Below are positions 1-8,448 of a stretch of 11,498 bases of DNA, piece after piece (position 1 is the stretch's first letter; each line of letters opens with the position of its first letter). The DNA is from Comamonadaceae bacterium (GTDB taxonomy: Bacteria; Pseudomonadota; Gammaproteobacteria; Burkholderiales; Burkholderiaceae_C). The notes below the pieces were generated by a model. The model did not search any database, was not told where the DNA came from, and saw only the letters and a program-made list of their open reading frames with translations. The translations under genes were made by a program, and so were the position numbers. The DNA is taken from assembly GCA_947457975.1 (NCBI GenBank), contig CANGYC010000050.1:1-11498 (forward strand). The letters run 5' to 3'.

Positions 1-1
1 C

Positions 2-925
2 CTGGACATGCCCAAGAACATTGAAGGCTACTACCAGGAGACAGGGCGAGCGGGCCGCGACGGCTTGGCAGCCGATGCCTGGATGGCCTACGGCCTGCAA
101 GACGTGGTCAACCAGAGACGGATGATTGACGCCAGCGAGGTGGCCAGCGAGGAGTTCAAGCAGGTCATGCGCGGCAAGCTCGACGCGCTGTTGACCCTGG
201 CCGAAAGCACCAGCTGCCGGCGGGTGAGCCTGCTGGCCTACTTCGGCGAGGCCAGCCAGCCCTGCATGAACTGCGACAACTGCCTCACGCCGCCGGCGGT
301 CTGGAACGGGACCGAGGCGGCGCGCAAGTTGCTCAGCTGCATCTACCGGGTGCAGCAGGCCAGCAGTCTGAGCTTTGGTGCCGGCCACCTGATGGACATC
401 CTGCGCGGCAAGGCCACCGAGAAGGTGCTGCAGCACGGGCACGACAAGCTCTCGACCTTCGGCATCGGCGCCGACCTGAGCGAGGCCCAATGGCGCAGCG
501 TGCTGCGCCAGCTGATCGCGCGCAACATGGTGCGGGTGGACACCGAGGCTTTCAACACACTGGCCCTGCTGCCGGACGCCAAGGCCCTGCTCAGGGGCGA
601 GGGCGAGCTGCTGCTGCGCGAACAGCCCACGGTGCGCTCAAGCAACCGGCGGCGCGAGGGCAAGACCTCCACCCGCGGCCTGGCCGAGGCCAGCCTCAAT
701 GCCGGGGCGCTCGAGCGGCTCCAACGCCTCAAAGCCTGGCGAGCCGAAGTGGCGCGCCAGCACAACCGGCCGGCCTATGTGATCTTCCATGACGCCACGC
801 TGCGCGCCATCGCAGAGCGCCAGCCCCAGCAGTTGCAGGACCTGGAGGACATCAGCGGCATGGGGGCCAAGAAATTGGAGGCCTACGGCGCCGAGGTGCT
901 GCGCGTGTGCGCTGCGCCCGACTGA
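2..925 (+). CDS. recQ: ATP-dependent DNA helicase RecQ, C-terminal part (5' end outside window)
   Basis: RecQ is a 3'-5' superfamily 2 DNA helicase used in recombination and replication-fork repair. The open frame runs in from the window edge (first full codon at 2), so the ATG at 8 is internal. Numbered from that Met, the fragment starts in helicase motif VI (YYQETGRAGRDG, residues 9-19). It continues with a four-cysteine zinc site (C70, C86, C89, C92, including CMNCDNC) and then a region matching the RQC winged helix (about 100-205). It ends with an HRDC domain (about 235-300, with the ISGMGAKKLEAYG stretch typical of the fold). The zinc-cysteine spacing closely resembles that of E. coli RecQ. 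The HRDC domain makes this the long RecQ form. The stop codon is TGA at 923-925, and no clear terminator follows. The next gene starts 136 bp downstream and is functionally unrelated. Confidence 0.95.
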   Translation: MDMPKNIEGYYQETGRAGRDGLAADAWMAYGLQDVVNQRRMIDASEVASEEFKQVMRGKLDALLTLAESTSCRRVSLLAYFGEASQPCMNCDNCLTPPAVWNGTEAARKLLSCIYRVQQASSLSFGAGHLMDILRGKATEKVLQHGHDKLSTFGIGADLSEAQWRSVLRQLIARNMVRVDTEAFNTLALLPDAKALLRGEGELLLREQPTVRSSNRRREGKTSTRGLAEASLNAGALERLQRLKAWRAEVARQHNRPAYVIFHDATLRAIAERQPQQLQDLEDISGMGAKKLEAYGAEVLRVCAAPD

Positions 926-1061
926 ACGCGCCGCCCCGGCGGGCTTGCCAATCCAGGGTTAATACTCAATTCGTTTTTAAATCACGGTGACTGGCTTGCA
1001 GTTATGCTTATCGGCGAAGCTTGCAAAACCATGCTTCCACCTTAACCACCGTGAGAACCTC

Positions 1062-1955
1062 ATGATGAAAAAACATCTTTTAGTGGCAGCCGTGCTGGCT
1101 GCCTGCGCCCTGGGCGCCCACGCCGATACCATCGCCAAGGCCAAGACCTCCGGCGTGGTGACCATGGGTGTGCGCGACTCCTCCGGCGCCCTGTCCTACA
1201 CCCTGGGCGAGGGCAAATACGCTGGCTACCACATTGAGATCTGCCAGCGCATCATTGCCAACATGGAAAAAGCCGCCGGTCGCAAGCTGGAGATCAAGTA
1301 CCAGTCGGTGACCTCGCAAAACCGCATCCCGCTGACGCAAAACGGCACCATTGACATCGAGTGCGGCTCCACCACCAACAACGTCGCCCGTCAGCGGGAT
1401 GTTGCCTTCGTGGTGACGGCCTTCGTGGAGGAAGTGCGCATTGCCGTGAAGGCCAACTCCGGCATCACCTCAATCGCCCAGCTCAAGGACCGCAACGTCG
1501 CCACCACCACCGGCACCACCTCGGTGCAGCTGCTGCGCAAGCACGAGCGCGCCAACGGTGTGGATTTCAAGGAAATCTTCGGCAAGGACCACGCCGACAG
1601 CTTCCTGCTGCTCGAGTCCGGCCGCGCTGAGGCCTTTGTGATGGACGGTCAGATCCTGGCGGGCAACATCGCCAACGCCAAGAACCCGGCCGACTACAGG
1701 ATCGTGGGCGAGGTGCTGAATGTCGAGCCGATCGCCATCATGATCCGCAAGGACGATCCGGCCTTCAAGAAGCTGGCCGATGACACGGTGATCGCTCTGG
1801 CCAAGAGCGGCGAGCTGGCCAAGCTCTATGACAAGTGGTTCATGCAGCCCATCCCGCCGAAGAACGCGCGCGTGGGCCTGCCGCCCAGCGAAGCCACCAA
1901 GGCGATCTGGCTCAGCCCGAACGACAAGCCTGCCGAGGATTACGCCAAGAAGTAA
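1062..1955 (+). CDS. gltI: Glutamate/aspartate ABC transporter, periplasmic substrate-binding protein (GltI type)
   Basis: This is a periplasmic solute-binding protein of family 3 that captures acidic amino acids and delivers them to the GltJK permease. The 297-residue product has a Sec signal peptide (MMKKHLLVAAVLAACALGAHA, predicted cleavage after A21). The stretch SQNRIPLTQNGTIDIECGSTTNN (about 85-107), the SGTTS-like loop (TTGTTSVQLL, about 149-158) and KDHADSFLLLESGRAEAF closely resemble E. coli GltI from memory, as does the C-terminal PIPPKN. C61 and C101 could form a disulfide (inference). Reading could extend upstream to 987, but that would put an unlikely leader before the signal peptide. 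I chose ATG 1062; ATG 1065 is equally possible. The ribosome site is weak (GTGA at 1051-1054). Substrate preference is inferred from family; related polar amino acids are possible. Confidence 0.93.
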   Translation: MMKKHLLVAAVLAACALGAHADTIAKAKTSGVVTMGVRDSSGALSYTLGEGKYAGYHIEICQRIIANMEKAAGRKLEIKYQSVTSQNRIPLTQNGTIDIECGSTTNNVARQRDVAFVVTAFVEEVRIAVKANSGITSIAQLKDRNVATTTGTTSVQLLRKHERANGVDFKEIFGKDHADSFLLLESGRAEAFVMDGQILAGNIANAKNPADYRIVGEVLNVEPIAIMIRKDDPAFKKLADDTVIALAKSGELAKLYDKWFMQPIPPKNARVGLPPSEATKAIWLSPNDKPAEDYAKK

Positions 1956-1974
1956 GACCCTGGCTGGCAGCAAG

Positions 1975-2011
1975 ACACCCCGCCAGGTTCACCTGCGCGG
2001 GGTGTTTTTTT
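1975..2011 (+). terminator. Rho-independent terminator between gltI and gltJ
   Basis: A perfect 9-bp stem ACACCCCGC (1975-1983) pairs with GCGGGGTGT (1997-2005). It is extended inward by CAGGT (1984-1988) pairing with ACCTG (1991-1995), leaving one bulged C at 1996. Seven T residues follow (2005-2011). This is a canonical intrinsic terminator. It lies 20 bp after the gltI stop and about 30 bp before the gltJ start, inside what is otherwise one transporter operon. The likely role is partial termination, so that more binding protein than permease is made (inference). Confidence 0.88.
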
Positions 2012-2041
2012 GGGCGGCGGCACACAAGAAGCGGGGCAGAC

Positions 2042-2761
2042 ATGACATGGGATTGGCAAGTTTTCCTGCAGGACGACGGCGGCGGCCGCACCTACCTCGA
2101 ATGGATGTTCGAAGGCTGGCGCTGGACCCTGGCAGTGGCCGGCGCCTCGTGGGTGGTGGCCATGCTGGTGGGCGCCCTGGTGGGTACGGTGCGCACCCTG
2201 CCCGATCGGCCCTGGCTGGTGCGCCTGGGCAATGCCTGGGTGGAGCTGTTCCGCAACATCCCCCTGCTGGTGCAGATCTTCCTGTGGTACTTCGTGGTGC
2301 CCAAGATGTTCCCCGCCTTTCAGCAGGTGCCGGGCTTCCTGCTGGTGGTGTTTGCGCTGGGCTTTTTCACCTCGGCACGCATTGCCGAGCAAGTTCGCGC
2401 AGGCATCCAGGCGCTGCCGCGTGGCCAGCGCTACGCCGCCATGGCCATGGGCCTGACCACCTGGCAGTCCTACCGCTATGTGCTGCTGCCCATGGCCTTT
2501 CGCATCATCCTGCCGCCACTGACCAGCGAGTCCATGAACCTGCTGAAGAACTCCTCGGTGGCCTTCGCGGTCTCCATCGCCGAGCTCACCATGTTCGCCA
2601 TGCAGGCGCAGGAGGAAACCTCGCGCGGCGTCGAGATCTACCTGGCCGTGACCACGCTGTACGCGCTGTCGGCCTTCGCGGTGAACCGCGCGTGCGCCTT
2701 CGTCGAGCACAGGATGCGCATCCCCGGCTTCATCGCCGCCGGCACCGGTGGAGGCCACTGA
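2042..2761 (+). CDS. gltJ: Glutamate/aspartate ABC transporter, inner-membrane permease (GltJ type)
   Basis: This is one of two membrane subunits that form the translocation channel of the acidic amino-acid importer. The 239-residue product belongs to the His/Glu/Gln/Arg permease family. A first membrane span lies at about 27-50, followed by ELFRNIPLLVQIFLWYFVVP (69-87), which is typical of the family. A second long span covers about 98-115. The EAA coupling loop is at about 116-142 (EQVRAGIQALPRGQRYAAMAMGL) and should dock on the GltL ATPase. The stretch LPPLTSESMNLLKNSS follows, with more spans to about 222. The frame is open from far upstream (1835), but ATG 2042 gives an N-terminus (MTWDWQVFLQ) similar to E. 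coli GltJ and lies after the terminator. The ribosome site is weak (GGGG at 2033-2036). The stop at 2759-2761 is one base before the gltK start. Confidence 0.92.
   Translation: MTWDWQVFLQDDGGGRTYLEWMFEGWRWTLAVAGASWVVAMLVGALVGTVRTLPDRPWLVRLGNAWVELFRNIPLLVQIFLWYFVVPKMFPAFQQVPGFLLVVFALGFFTSARIAEQVRAGIQALPRGQRYAAMAMGLTTWQSYRYVLLPMAFRIILPPLTSESMNLLKNSSVAFAVSIAELTMFAMQAQEETSRGVEIYLAVTTLYALSAFAVNRACAFVEHRMRIPGFIAAGTGGGH
2750..2754 (+). promoter_or_regulatory. Ribosome binding site of gltK
   Basis: GGAGG lies 8 nt before ATG 2763, inside the 3' end of gltJ. It decides between the ATG at 2763 and the in-frame GTG at 2748, which has no such site in front and overlaps the motif itself. Confidence 0.75.
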
Positions 2762-2762
2762 G

Positions 2763-3431
2763 ATGCTGGGCCTGGACTTTTCATACATCACCCTGGACCT
2801 GCTGCAAAAGTTCGTCTGGGGCGGGCTGGTCTTCAGTCTGCAGCTGACGGTGATCGCCACCCTGGGCGGCATTGTCTTTGGCACCCTGCTGGCCCTCATG
2901 CGCCTGTCGGGCAAGCCGCTGCTGATGGTGCCGGCCACCATCTACGTCAACGGCATGCGCTCCATCCCGCTGGTGATGGTGATCCTGTGGTTTTACCTGC
3001 TGATCCCCTTCCTGATCGGGCGGCCCATCGGGGCCGAGATGTCGGCTGTCATCACATTCATCGCCTTCGAGGCCGCCTACTTCAGCGAGATCATGCGCGC
3101 GGGCATCCAGTCCATTCCACGCGGCCAGGTGTATGCGGGCCAGGCGCTGGGCATGACGTATACCCAGAACATGCGGCTGATCATCTTGCCGCAGGCCTTT
3201 CGCAACATGCTGCCGGTGCTGCTCACGCAAACCATCATCCTGTTCCAGGACACCTCGCTGGTGTATGCCATTGGGGCCTATGACCTGCTCAAGGGCTTCA
3301 GCAACGCGGGCAAGATCTACGGCCGCACCGAAGAGGCCTACCTGCTGGCGGCCATCGTCTACTTCGTCATCTGCTTTGCGCTGTCCTGGGCCGTCAAGCG
3401 GCTGCAGGCCAAGATCGCCATCGTGCGCTGA
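2763..3431 (+). CDS. gltK: Glutamate/aspartate ABC transporter, inner-membrane permease (GltK type)
   Basis: This is the second membrane subunit, expected to pair with GltJ. The 222-residue product has a first span at about 18-46 and then [23 protein letters not shown] (61-83), which closely matches GltK proteins. The EAA loop is at about 109-140 ([23 protein letters not shown]). After it come [30 protein letters not shown] (141-170) and a last span at about 193-212. The start ATG 2763 follows the gltJ stop by one base, so translation is probably coupled, and a strong GGAGG site precedes it. An in-frame GTG at 2748 would add five residues and overlap gltJ; this is less likely. Confidence 0.93.
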   Translation: MLGLDFSYITLDLLQKFVWGGLVFSLQLTVIATLGGIVFGTLLALMRLSGKPLLMVPATIYVNGMRSIPLVMVILWFYLLIPFLIGRPIGAEMSAVITFIAFEAAYFSEIMRAGIQSIPRGQVYAGQALGMTYTQNMRLIILPQAFRNMLPVLLTQTIILFQDTSLVYAIGAYDLLKGFSNAGKIYGRTEEAYLLAAIVYFVICFALSWAVKRLQAKIAIVR

Positions 3432-3442
3432 AGGAAAAAAAC

Positions 3443-4180
<738 letters not shown>

Positions 4181-4249
4181 AGGGCGCGCAAGTCCCGCGC
4201 GCGGGGCGGCCGTGCATTAGCATCGGGCTCGCCTATTCCCTGACTCCCC

Positions 4250-4268
4250 CGGGTGGACGCACCACCCG
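4250..4268 (+). repeat. Hairpin in the aapJ leader
   Basis: CGGGTGG (4250-4256) is the exact reverse complement of CCACCCG (4262-4268), with a 5-nt loop ACGCA. It ends 11 nt before the AGGAG ribosome site of aapJ. No T tract follows, so it is not an intrinsic terminator. It could stabilise the mRNA end or modulate translation (inference), but in GC-rich DNA a 7-bp stem may arise by chance. Confidence 0.4.
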
Positions 4269-4279
4269 CCTTCCTCGAC

Positions 4280-4284
4280 AGGAG
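4280..4284 (+). promoter_or_regulatory. Ribosome binding site of aapJ (supports GTG start)
   Basis: AGGAG lies 6 nt before GTG 4291. It supports a non-ATG start for aapJ, and that start places a normal signal peptide at the N-terminus. Confidence 0.75.
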
Positions 4285-4290
4285 CATCTC

Positions 4291-5331
4291 GTGCCCAACA
4301 TCCTGTGCAAGCACGGCCTGAAGGCCCTGGCCGCCGCCCTGCTGGCGGCCTCCGCCGCACTGCCTGCCCATGCGGGCAAGACCGTGGACGCCATCAAGGC
4401 CCGCGGCCAGCTGGTCTGCGGCGTCAACACCGGCCTGGTCGGCTTTGCCGCGGCCGACTCCAGCGGCCAGTGGTCGGGCCTGGACGTGGACGTGTGTCGG
4501 GCTGTTGCTGCCGCCCTGCTGGGCGATGCGGGCAAGGTCAAGTACGTGCCGCTCAATGCCCAGCAGCGCTTCACCGCCCTGCAGTCGGGCGAGATCGACC
4601 TGCTCTCGCGCAACACCACCTTCAGCCTCACGCGCGATGCCTCGCTGGGCCTGCATGTGACCACGCCCATCTACTACGACGGCCAGGGCTTCATGGTGCC
4701 GGCCAAGAGCAACATCAAGAACCCGCGCCAACTCAAGGGCCAGACGGTGTGCGTGCAGTCCGGCACCACCACCGAGAAGAACCTCACCGACTTTTCGCGC
4801 GCGAACAAGCTGGGCATCAAGCCGGTGGTGTTCGAAAAGCTGGAGGCGGCCACCAGCGCCTACTTCTCCGGCCGCTGCGTGGCCTACACCACCGACGCCT
4901 CGGGCCTGGCCTCCATCCGCAACAAGGAGGCACGCAAGCAGGCCGACCATGTGATCCTGCCCGAGTTGATCTCCAAGGAGCCCCTGGGCCCGCTGGTGCG
5001 GCGAGGGGACGACGACTGGCTGGCCATCGTCAAGTGGACCCTCTACGGCCTCATTGAAGCCGAGGAGTACGGCATCACCCAGGCCAATGTCGACCAGCTC
5101 AAGGCCTCCAGCACCGACCCCGTGGTGCAGCGCATGCTGGGCCAGACCGAGGACACCGGCAGGCTGCTCGGCCTGGACAAGGAATGGCTGGTGCGCGCGC
5201 TCAAAGCCACGGGCCACTACGGTGAGATGTTCGAGCGCCACGTGGGGCCGAAGTCGGCCCTGGCCCTGCCGCGCGGCCTGAACAATCAGTGGAACAAGGG
5301 CGGGCTGATGTACGCCATGCCCATCCGATGA
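4291..5331 (+). CDS. aapJ: General L-amino-acid ABC transporter, periplasmic substrate-binding protein (AapJ type)
   Basis: This is a periplasmic binding protein of family 3 for the broad-range L-amino-acid importer. The 346-residue length fits AapJ, which is longer than GltI-type proteins. A Sec signal peptide ends near A28 (ALPAHA|GK). The region with NAQQRFTALQSGEIDLLSRNTTFSLTRDASLG (about 89-120) is a hallmark of AapJ/YhdW proteins. QTVCVQSGTTTEKNL and the Cys in SGRCVAYTTDASGL suggest a disulfide near the binding cleft (inference). The C-terminal part, with EAEEYGITQANVD, GLDKEWLVRALKATGHYGEMFERHVG and LNNQWNKGGLMYAMPIR, matches the family. The start is GTG with a good ribosome site. It lies 110 bp after gltL and leads the second importer cluster. 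The exact amino-acid range cannot be read from the sequence. Confidence 0.93.
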   Translation: MPNILCKHGLKALAAALLAASAALPAHAGKTVDAIKARGQLVCGVNTGLVGFAAADSSGQWSGLDVDVCRAVAAALLGDAGKVKYVPLNAQQRFTALQSGEIDLLSRNTTFSLTRDASLGLHVTTPIYYDGQGFMVPAKSNIKNPRQLKGQTVCVQSGTTTEKNLTDFSRANKLGIKPVVFEKLEAATSAYFSGRCVAYTTDASGLASIRNKEARKQADHVILPELISKEPLGPLVRRGDDDWLAIVKWTLYGLIEAEEYGITQANVDQLKASSTDPVVQRMLGQTEDTGRLLGLDKEWLVRALKATGHYGEMFERHVGPKSALALPRGLNNQWNKGGLMYAMPIR

Positions 5332-5359
5332 ACGCAGCGCCCGCGCACTGAACCACACC

Positions 5360-6535
5360 ATGGGCGCTCCCCCTCCTGCCCAGCTCGGACGCTGGTCCTG
5401 GCGGCGCCGGGCCTTGCGCAGTCTTGTCTACCAGGCGCTGGTCCTGCTTGTGCTGGCGCTGGGCCTGTGGTTCCTGGGGCACCACACGCTGGCCAATATG
5501 CGCGAGCGTGGCATCCAGAGCGGCCTGGACTTCCTGTGGCAGACCGCCGGCTTCGACATCGGCGAGAGCCTGCTGAGCTTTGAGTCAAGCCAGAGCTACT
5601 TCATGGCCTTTGCCGTGGGCCTGCTCAACACCCTGCGCGTGGCGCTGCTCGGCTGCGTGCTGGCCACCGTGCTGGGTACGCTGGTGGGCGTGGGGCGCTT
5701 GTCGCGCAGCGCCCTGCTGCGGGGCTTGTGCCAAGCCTACGTGGAGTGCTTTCGCAACGTACCGCTGCTGCTGCAGCTCTTGATGTGGTACTTGCTGTTC
5801 ACCGAGCTGCTGCCCGACGCGGCCCAAGCCTGGCAGCTTGGTGCGGTCTTCCTGAGCAAGGGCGGCCTGAGCTTTCCCGTTCCCCTCTGGGCGGCCGGTC
5901 ATGCCTGGAGCGCTGCCGGCCTGCTGGCCGGGGGCGTGGCGGGCGAGCTGTACCGGAGGCGGGCGAGGGCGCAGGACGATGCTGTCGGTCGCGTGCGCCG
6001 CCTAGGCTGGGTGCCGCTGCTGAGCCTGCTGGCCGGCGGCCTGCTGGGCTGGCTGCTGGGCGGGGCGCCTACGGCGGCTGACGTGCCGGTGCGCGGCGAG
6101 TTCGCCATCGAGAACGGCGGCGCCCTCACGCCAGAATTCATGGCCTTGCTGCTGGGCCTGGTGGCCTACACCGCGGCCTTCGTGGCCGAGGTGGTGCGCT
6201 CGGGCCTGCAGTCGGTGCCACGCGGCCAGAGCGAAGCCGCCGCCGCCCTGGGCCTGAGCCGGGCCCAGGAAATGCGGCTGGTGCGGCTGCCACTGGCCTT
6301 GCGGGTGATCATCCCGCCGCTGACCAACCAGTACCTCAACCTCACCAAGAACTCCTCGCTGGCCGTGGCCATCGGCTACCCGGACGTGGTGTCGATCGCC
6401 AATACCGCCATCAACCAGACGGGGCGGGCCATGGAGTGCATCTTCATCGTGATGCTGGTCTACCTCCTCACCTCGCTGCTCACCTCAGGGCTGATGAACA
6501 GGTACAACGCCCGCGCGGCGATCCGGGAGCGCTAG
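5360..6535 (+). CDS. aapQ: General L-amino-acid ABC transporter, inner-membrane permease (AapQ type)
   Basis: This is one of two enlarged permeases of the Aap importer. The 391-residue product is much longer than GltJ or GltK, as expected for AapQ. A span at about 23-40 is followed by a periplasmic stretch with SGLDFLWQTAGFDIGESLLSF, typical of AapQ. A core span lies at about 86-111, then VECFRNVPLLLQLLMWYLL (128-146). An insert with extra spans (about 175-240) precedes the EAA loop at about 276-305 (AEVVRSGLQSVPRGQSEAAAALGL). IIPPLTNQYLNLTKNSSLAVAIGYPD and a final span follow. No clear Shine-Dalgarno motif precedes ATG 5360, so the exact start is uncertain, although the N-terminal length agrees with the family. 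The gap to aapJ is 28 bp. Confidence 0.92.
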   Translation: MGAPPPAQLGRWSWRRRALRSLVYQALVLLVLALGLWFLGHHTLANMRERGIQSGLDFLWQTAGFDIGESLLSFESSQSYFMAFAVGLLNTLRVALLGCVLATVLGTLVGVGRLSRSALLRGLCQAYVECFRNVPLLLQLLMWYLLFTELLPDAAQAWQLGAVFLSKGGLSFPVPLWAAGHAWSAAGLLAGGVAGELYRRRARAQDDAVGRVRRLGWVPLLSLLAGGLLGWLLGGAPTAADVPVRGEFAIENGGALTPEFMALLLGLVAYTAAFVAEVVRSGLQSVPRGQSEAAAALGLSRAQEMRLVRLPLALRVIIPPLTNQYLNLTKNSSLAVAIGYPDVVSIANTAINQTGRAMECIFIVMLVYLLTSLLTSGLMNRYNARAAIRER

Positions 6536-6538
6536 GCC

Positions 6539-7639
6539 GTGCCCGCGTCTTCCACCCCCCTCATTCCTCCGCGGCCGGCGCCCGTGCAAGCCGGCGGCGC
6601 CGTGGCCTGGCTCAAGCGCGAATTGTTTGCCGATGCGCGCAGCACGCTGGGCACGCTGCTGGCCGCCGGCCTGCTGCTGTGGGGGCTGCTGCCCATGCTC
6701 GACTGGGCACTGCTGTCGGCCCACTGGCGGCCGGACGCCGAGGCCTGCCGCGCCCCGGGGGCGGGCGCCTGCTGGGGCGTGGTGGCCGAGAAATACCGCT
6801 TCATCCTGCTGGGCCGCTACCCCTTTGACGAGCAGTGGCGCCCCGTGGCGGCCACGGCACTGCTCATGGCCCTGCTGGTGGGCAGCTGCACGCGGGCCTG
6901 GTGGCGACCCTGGCTGGCCGCACTCTGGCTGGCGGTTCTGGCCCTTTTCTTCTGGCTGATGGGCGGCGGCCTGGGCCTGGCGCCCGTGGAGACCGAGCGC
7001 TGGGGCGGCCTGCCGCTGACGCTGCTGCTGGCCACCCTGTCCATCGTCATGGCCTTTCCGCTGGCGCTGCTGGTGGCGCTGGGGCGGCGTTCGCAGCTGC
7101 CCGCACTGCGTGCGCTGTGCACGCTGTACGTGGAACTGGTGCGCGGCGTGCCCCTGATCGCGGTGCTGTTCATGGCCTCCTTCCTGTTCCCCTTGTTCAT
7201 GCCGCAGGGCCTGCGGGTGGACGTGTTGGTGCGGGTGCTGGTGGGCATCACGCTGTTTGCCGCGGCCTACCTCGCCGAGGTCATTCGCGGTGGCCTGCAG
7301 GCCGTGCCGGCCGGCCAGGTGGAGGCGGCGGCATCGCTGGGCCTGTCGTACTGGCAGACGCAGCGCCGGGTCGTGCTGCCCCAGGCACTGGCCGTGGTGG
7401 TGCCGGGCATCATGAACAACTTCATCGGCCTCTTCAAGGACACCTCGCTGGTCACCATCGTGAGCCTGTACGAGCTCACCGGTGCGCTGGGCCTGGCGCT
7501 GAACTCCGACGCCGACTGGCGGCCCTACAAGATCGAGGGCTACCTCTTCATCGCCCTCATTTATTTCGCGTTCTGCTTTGCCATGTCGCGCTACAGCCAG
7601 TGGGTAGAACGCCAGGTGGGCCAGGGTAAGCAGCGCTGA
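6539..7639 (+). CDS. aapM: General L-amino-acid ABC transporter, inner-membrane permease (AapM type)
   Basis: This is the partner permease of AapQ in the broad-range L-amino-acid channel. The 366-residue product has a proline-rich cytoplasmic N-terminus and a first span at about 37-58. The periplasmic signature GACWGVVAEKYRFILLGRYPFDEQWRP (76-102) is highly characteristic of AapM. More spans lie at about 104-120 and 124-145. The transport core (about 157-352) includes ELVRGVPLIAVLFMASFLFPLF (199-220), an EAA loop at about 247-276 (AEVIRGGLQAVPAGQVEAAASLGL) and FIGLFKDTSLVTIVSLYEL. The EAA loop has PAGQ where the neighbouring permeases have PRGQ. The start is GTG 6539, three bases after the aapQ stop, with GGGAG at 6525-6529, so coupling is likely. 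Confidence 0.92.
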   Translation: MPASSTPLIPPRPAPVQAGGAVAWLKRELFADARSTLGTLLAAGLLLWGLLPMLDWALLSAHWRPDAEACRAPGAGACWGVVAEKYRFILLGRYPFDEQWRPVAATALLMALLVGSCTRAWWRPWLAALWLAVLALFFWLMGGGLGLAPVETERWGGLPLTLLLATLSIVMAFPLALLVALGRRSQLPALRALCTLYVELVRGVPLIAVLFMASFLFPLFMPQGLRVDVLVRVLVGITLFAAAYLAEVIRGGLQAVPAGQVEAAASLGLSYWQTQRRVVLPQALAVVVPGIMNNFIGLFKDTSLVTIVSLYELTGALGLALNSDADWRPYKIEGYLFIALIYFAFCFAMSRYSQWVERQVGQGKQR

Positions 7640-7649
7640 GCGCTTACCC
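7624..7649 (+). repeat. Inverted repeat across the aapM stop codon
   Basis: GGGTAAGC (7624-7631) is an exact reverse complement of GCTTACCC (7642-7649), with a 10-nt loop that contains the aapM stop codon (7637-7639). The right arm ends 4 nt before the AAGGA ribosome site of aapP. No T tract follows. In the mRNA it could form a hairpin separating permease from ATPase translation, or a processing or stability element (inference). Confidence 0.5.
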
Positions 7650-7670
7650 GCACAAGGAAACCAGTGATCC

Positions 7671-8432
7671 ATGACGCAAGCCATCATCAGCTTTGACAAA
7701 GTCAACAAGTGGTACGGCCAGGACTTCCACGCCTTGCGCGACATCGACCTGAAGGTCGCCCAGGGCGAGCGCATCGTCATCTGCGGCCCCTCGGGCTCGG
7801 GCAAGTCCACGCTGATTCGTTGCATCAACCGGCTGGAGGAGCACCAGCAGGGCCGCCTGGTCGTCGATGGCGTGGAGCTGTCGGACGATGTCAAAGCCAT
7901 CGACGCCATCCGCCGGCAGGTCGGCATGGTGTTCCAGCAGTTCAACCTGTTCCCGCACCTGACGGTGCTGGAGAACCTCACACTCTCGCCCATCTGGGTG
8001 GGCAAGGTGCCCAGGAAAGAGGCCGAGGAGCGGGCCCTGCAGCAGCTCGAGCGCGTGCGCATCGCCGAGCAGGCGCACAAGTACCCGCTGCAGCTCTCCG
8101 GGGGCCAGCAGCAGCGTGTGGCGATTGCGCGGGCACTGTGCCTCAAGCCCAAGATCATGCTCTTTGACGAACCCACCTCCGCGCTGGACCCAGAGATGAT
8201 CAAAGAGGTGCTGGACGTGATGGCCGAACTCGCCGCGCAGGGCATCACCATGCTGTGCGTCACCCACGAGATGGGCTTTGCCCGGGCCGTGGCCGACCGC
8301 GTGGTGTTCATGGACCAGGGCCAGATCGTGGAGCAGAACACGCCTGACGAGTTCTTCAGCCGCCCGCGCAGCGAACGCGCCCGAGACTTCCTCTCCAAGA
8401 TCCTCGGCCACGGCGACGTACGTCCCCTGTAG
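7671..8432 (+). CDS. aapP: General L-amino-acid ABC transporter, ATP-binding subunit (AapP type)
   Basis: This is the cytoplasmic ATPase of the Aap importer. The 253-residue product has complete motifs: Walker [10 protein letters not shown] (39-47), Q-loop Q89, signature LSGGQ (142-146), Walker B IMLFDE with D166 and E167, SALD D-loop and switch H199 in [30 protein letters not shown] and the C-terminal PDEFFSRPRSERARDFLSKIL are typical of AapP. It ends the second cluster. AAGGA at 7654-7658 is 12 nt from the ATG, longer than optimal, and no better in-frame start is visible. It is paralogous to the ATPase at 3443-4180; Aap assignment rests on position and the AapP-like ends. The next gene converges on it with a 37-bp gap. 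Confidence 0.94.
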   Translation: MTQAIISFDKVNKWYGQDFHALRDIDLKVAQGERIVICGPSGSGKSTLIRCINRLEEHQQGRLVVDGVELSDDVKAIDAIRRQVGMVFQQFNLFPHLTVLENLTLSPIWVGKVPRKEAEERALQQLERVRIAEQAHKYPLQLSGGQQQRVAIARALCLKPKIMLFDEPTSALDPEMIKEVLDVMAELAAQGITMLCVTHEMGFARAVADRVVFMDQGQIVEQNTPDEFFSRPRSERARDFLSKILGHGDVRPL

Positions 8433-8448
8433 GAGCCCGGTCCTCTGG

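Noticed and set aside
931..942. GC-rich inverted repeat CCGCC/GGCGG after recQ as a terminator
   Set aside because: The loop would be only 2 nt and no T tract follows.
926..1061. Possible promoter for gltI (AT-rich patch with TAATAC at 960-965 and TATGCT at 1003-1008)
   Set aside because: Neither hexamer has a good -35 partner at 16-18 bp. A promoter is likely somewhere in this gap, but I cannot place it from the sequence.
1835..2041. Upstream extension of gltJ to an earlier start
   Set aside because: It would overlap gltI and cross the terminator, and the added residues do not resemble the family; ATG 2042 fits known GltJ N-termini.
8414..8423. Palindrome GACGTACGTC in the 3' end of aapP
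   Set aside because: It lies inside coding sequence, is only 10 bp, and is expected by chance at this scale.
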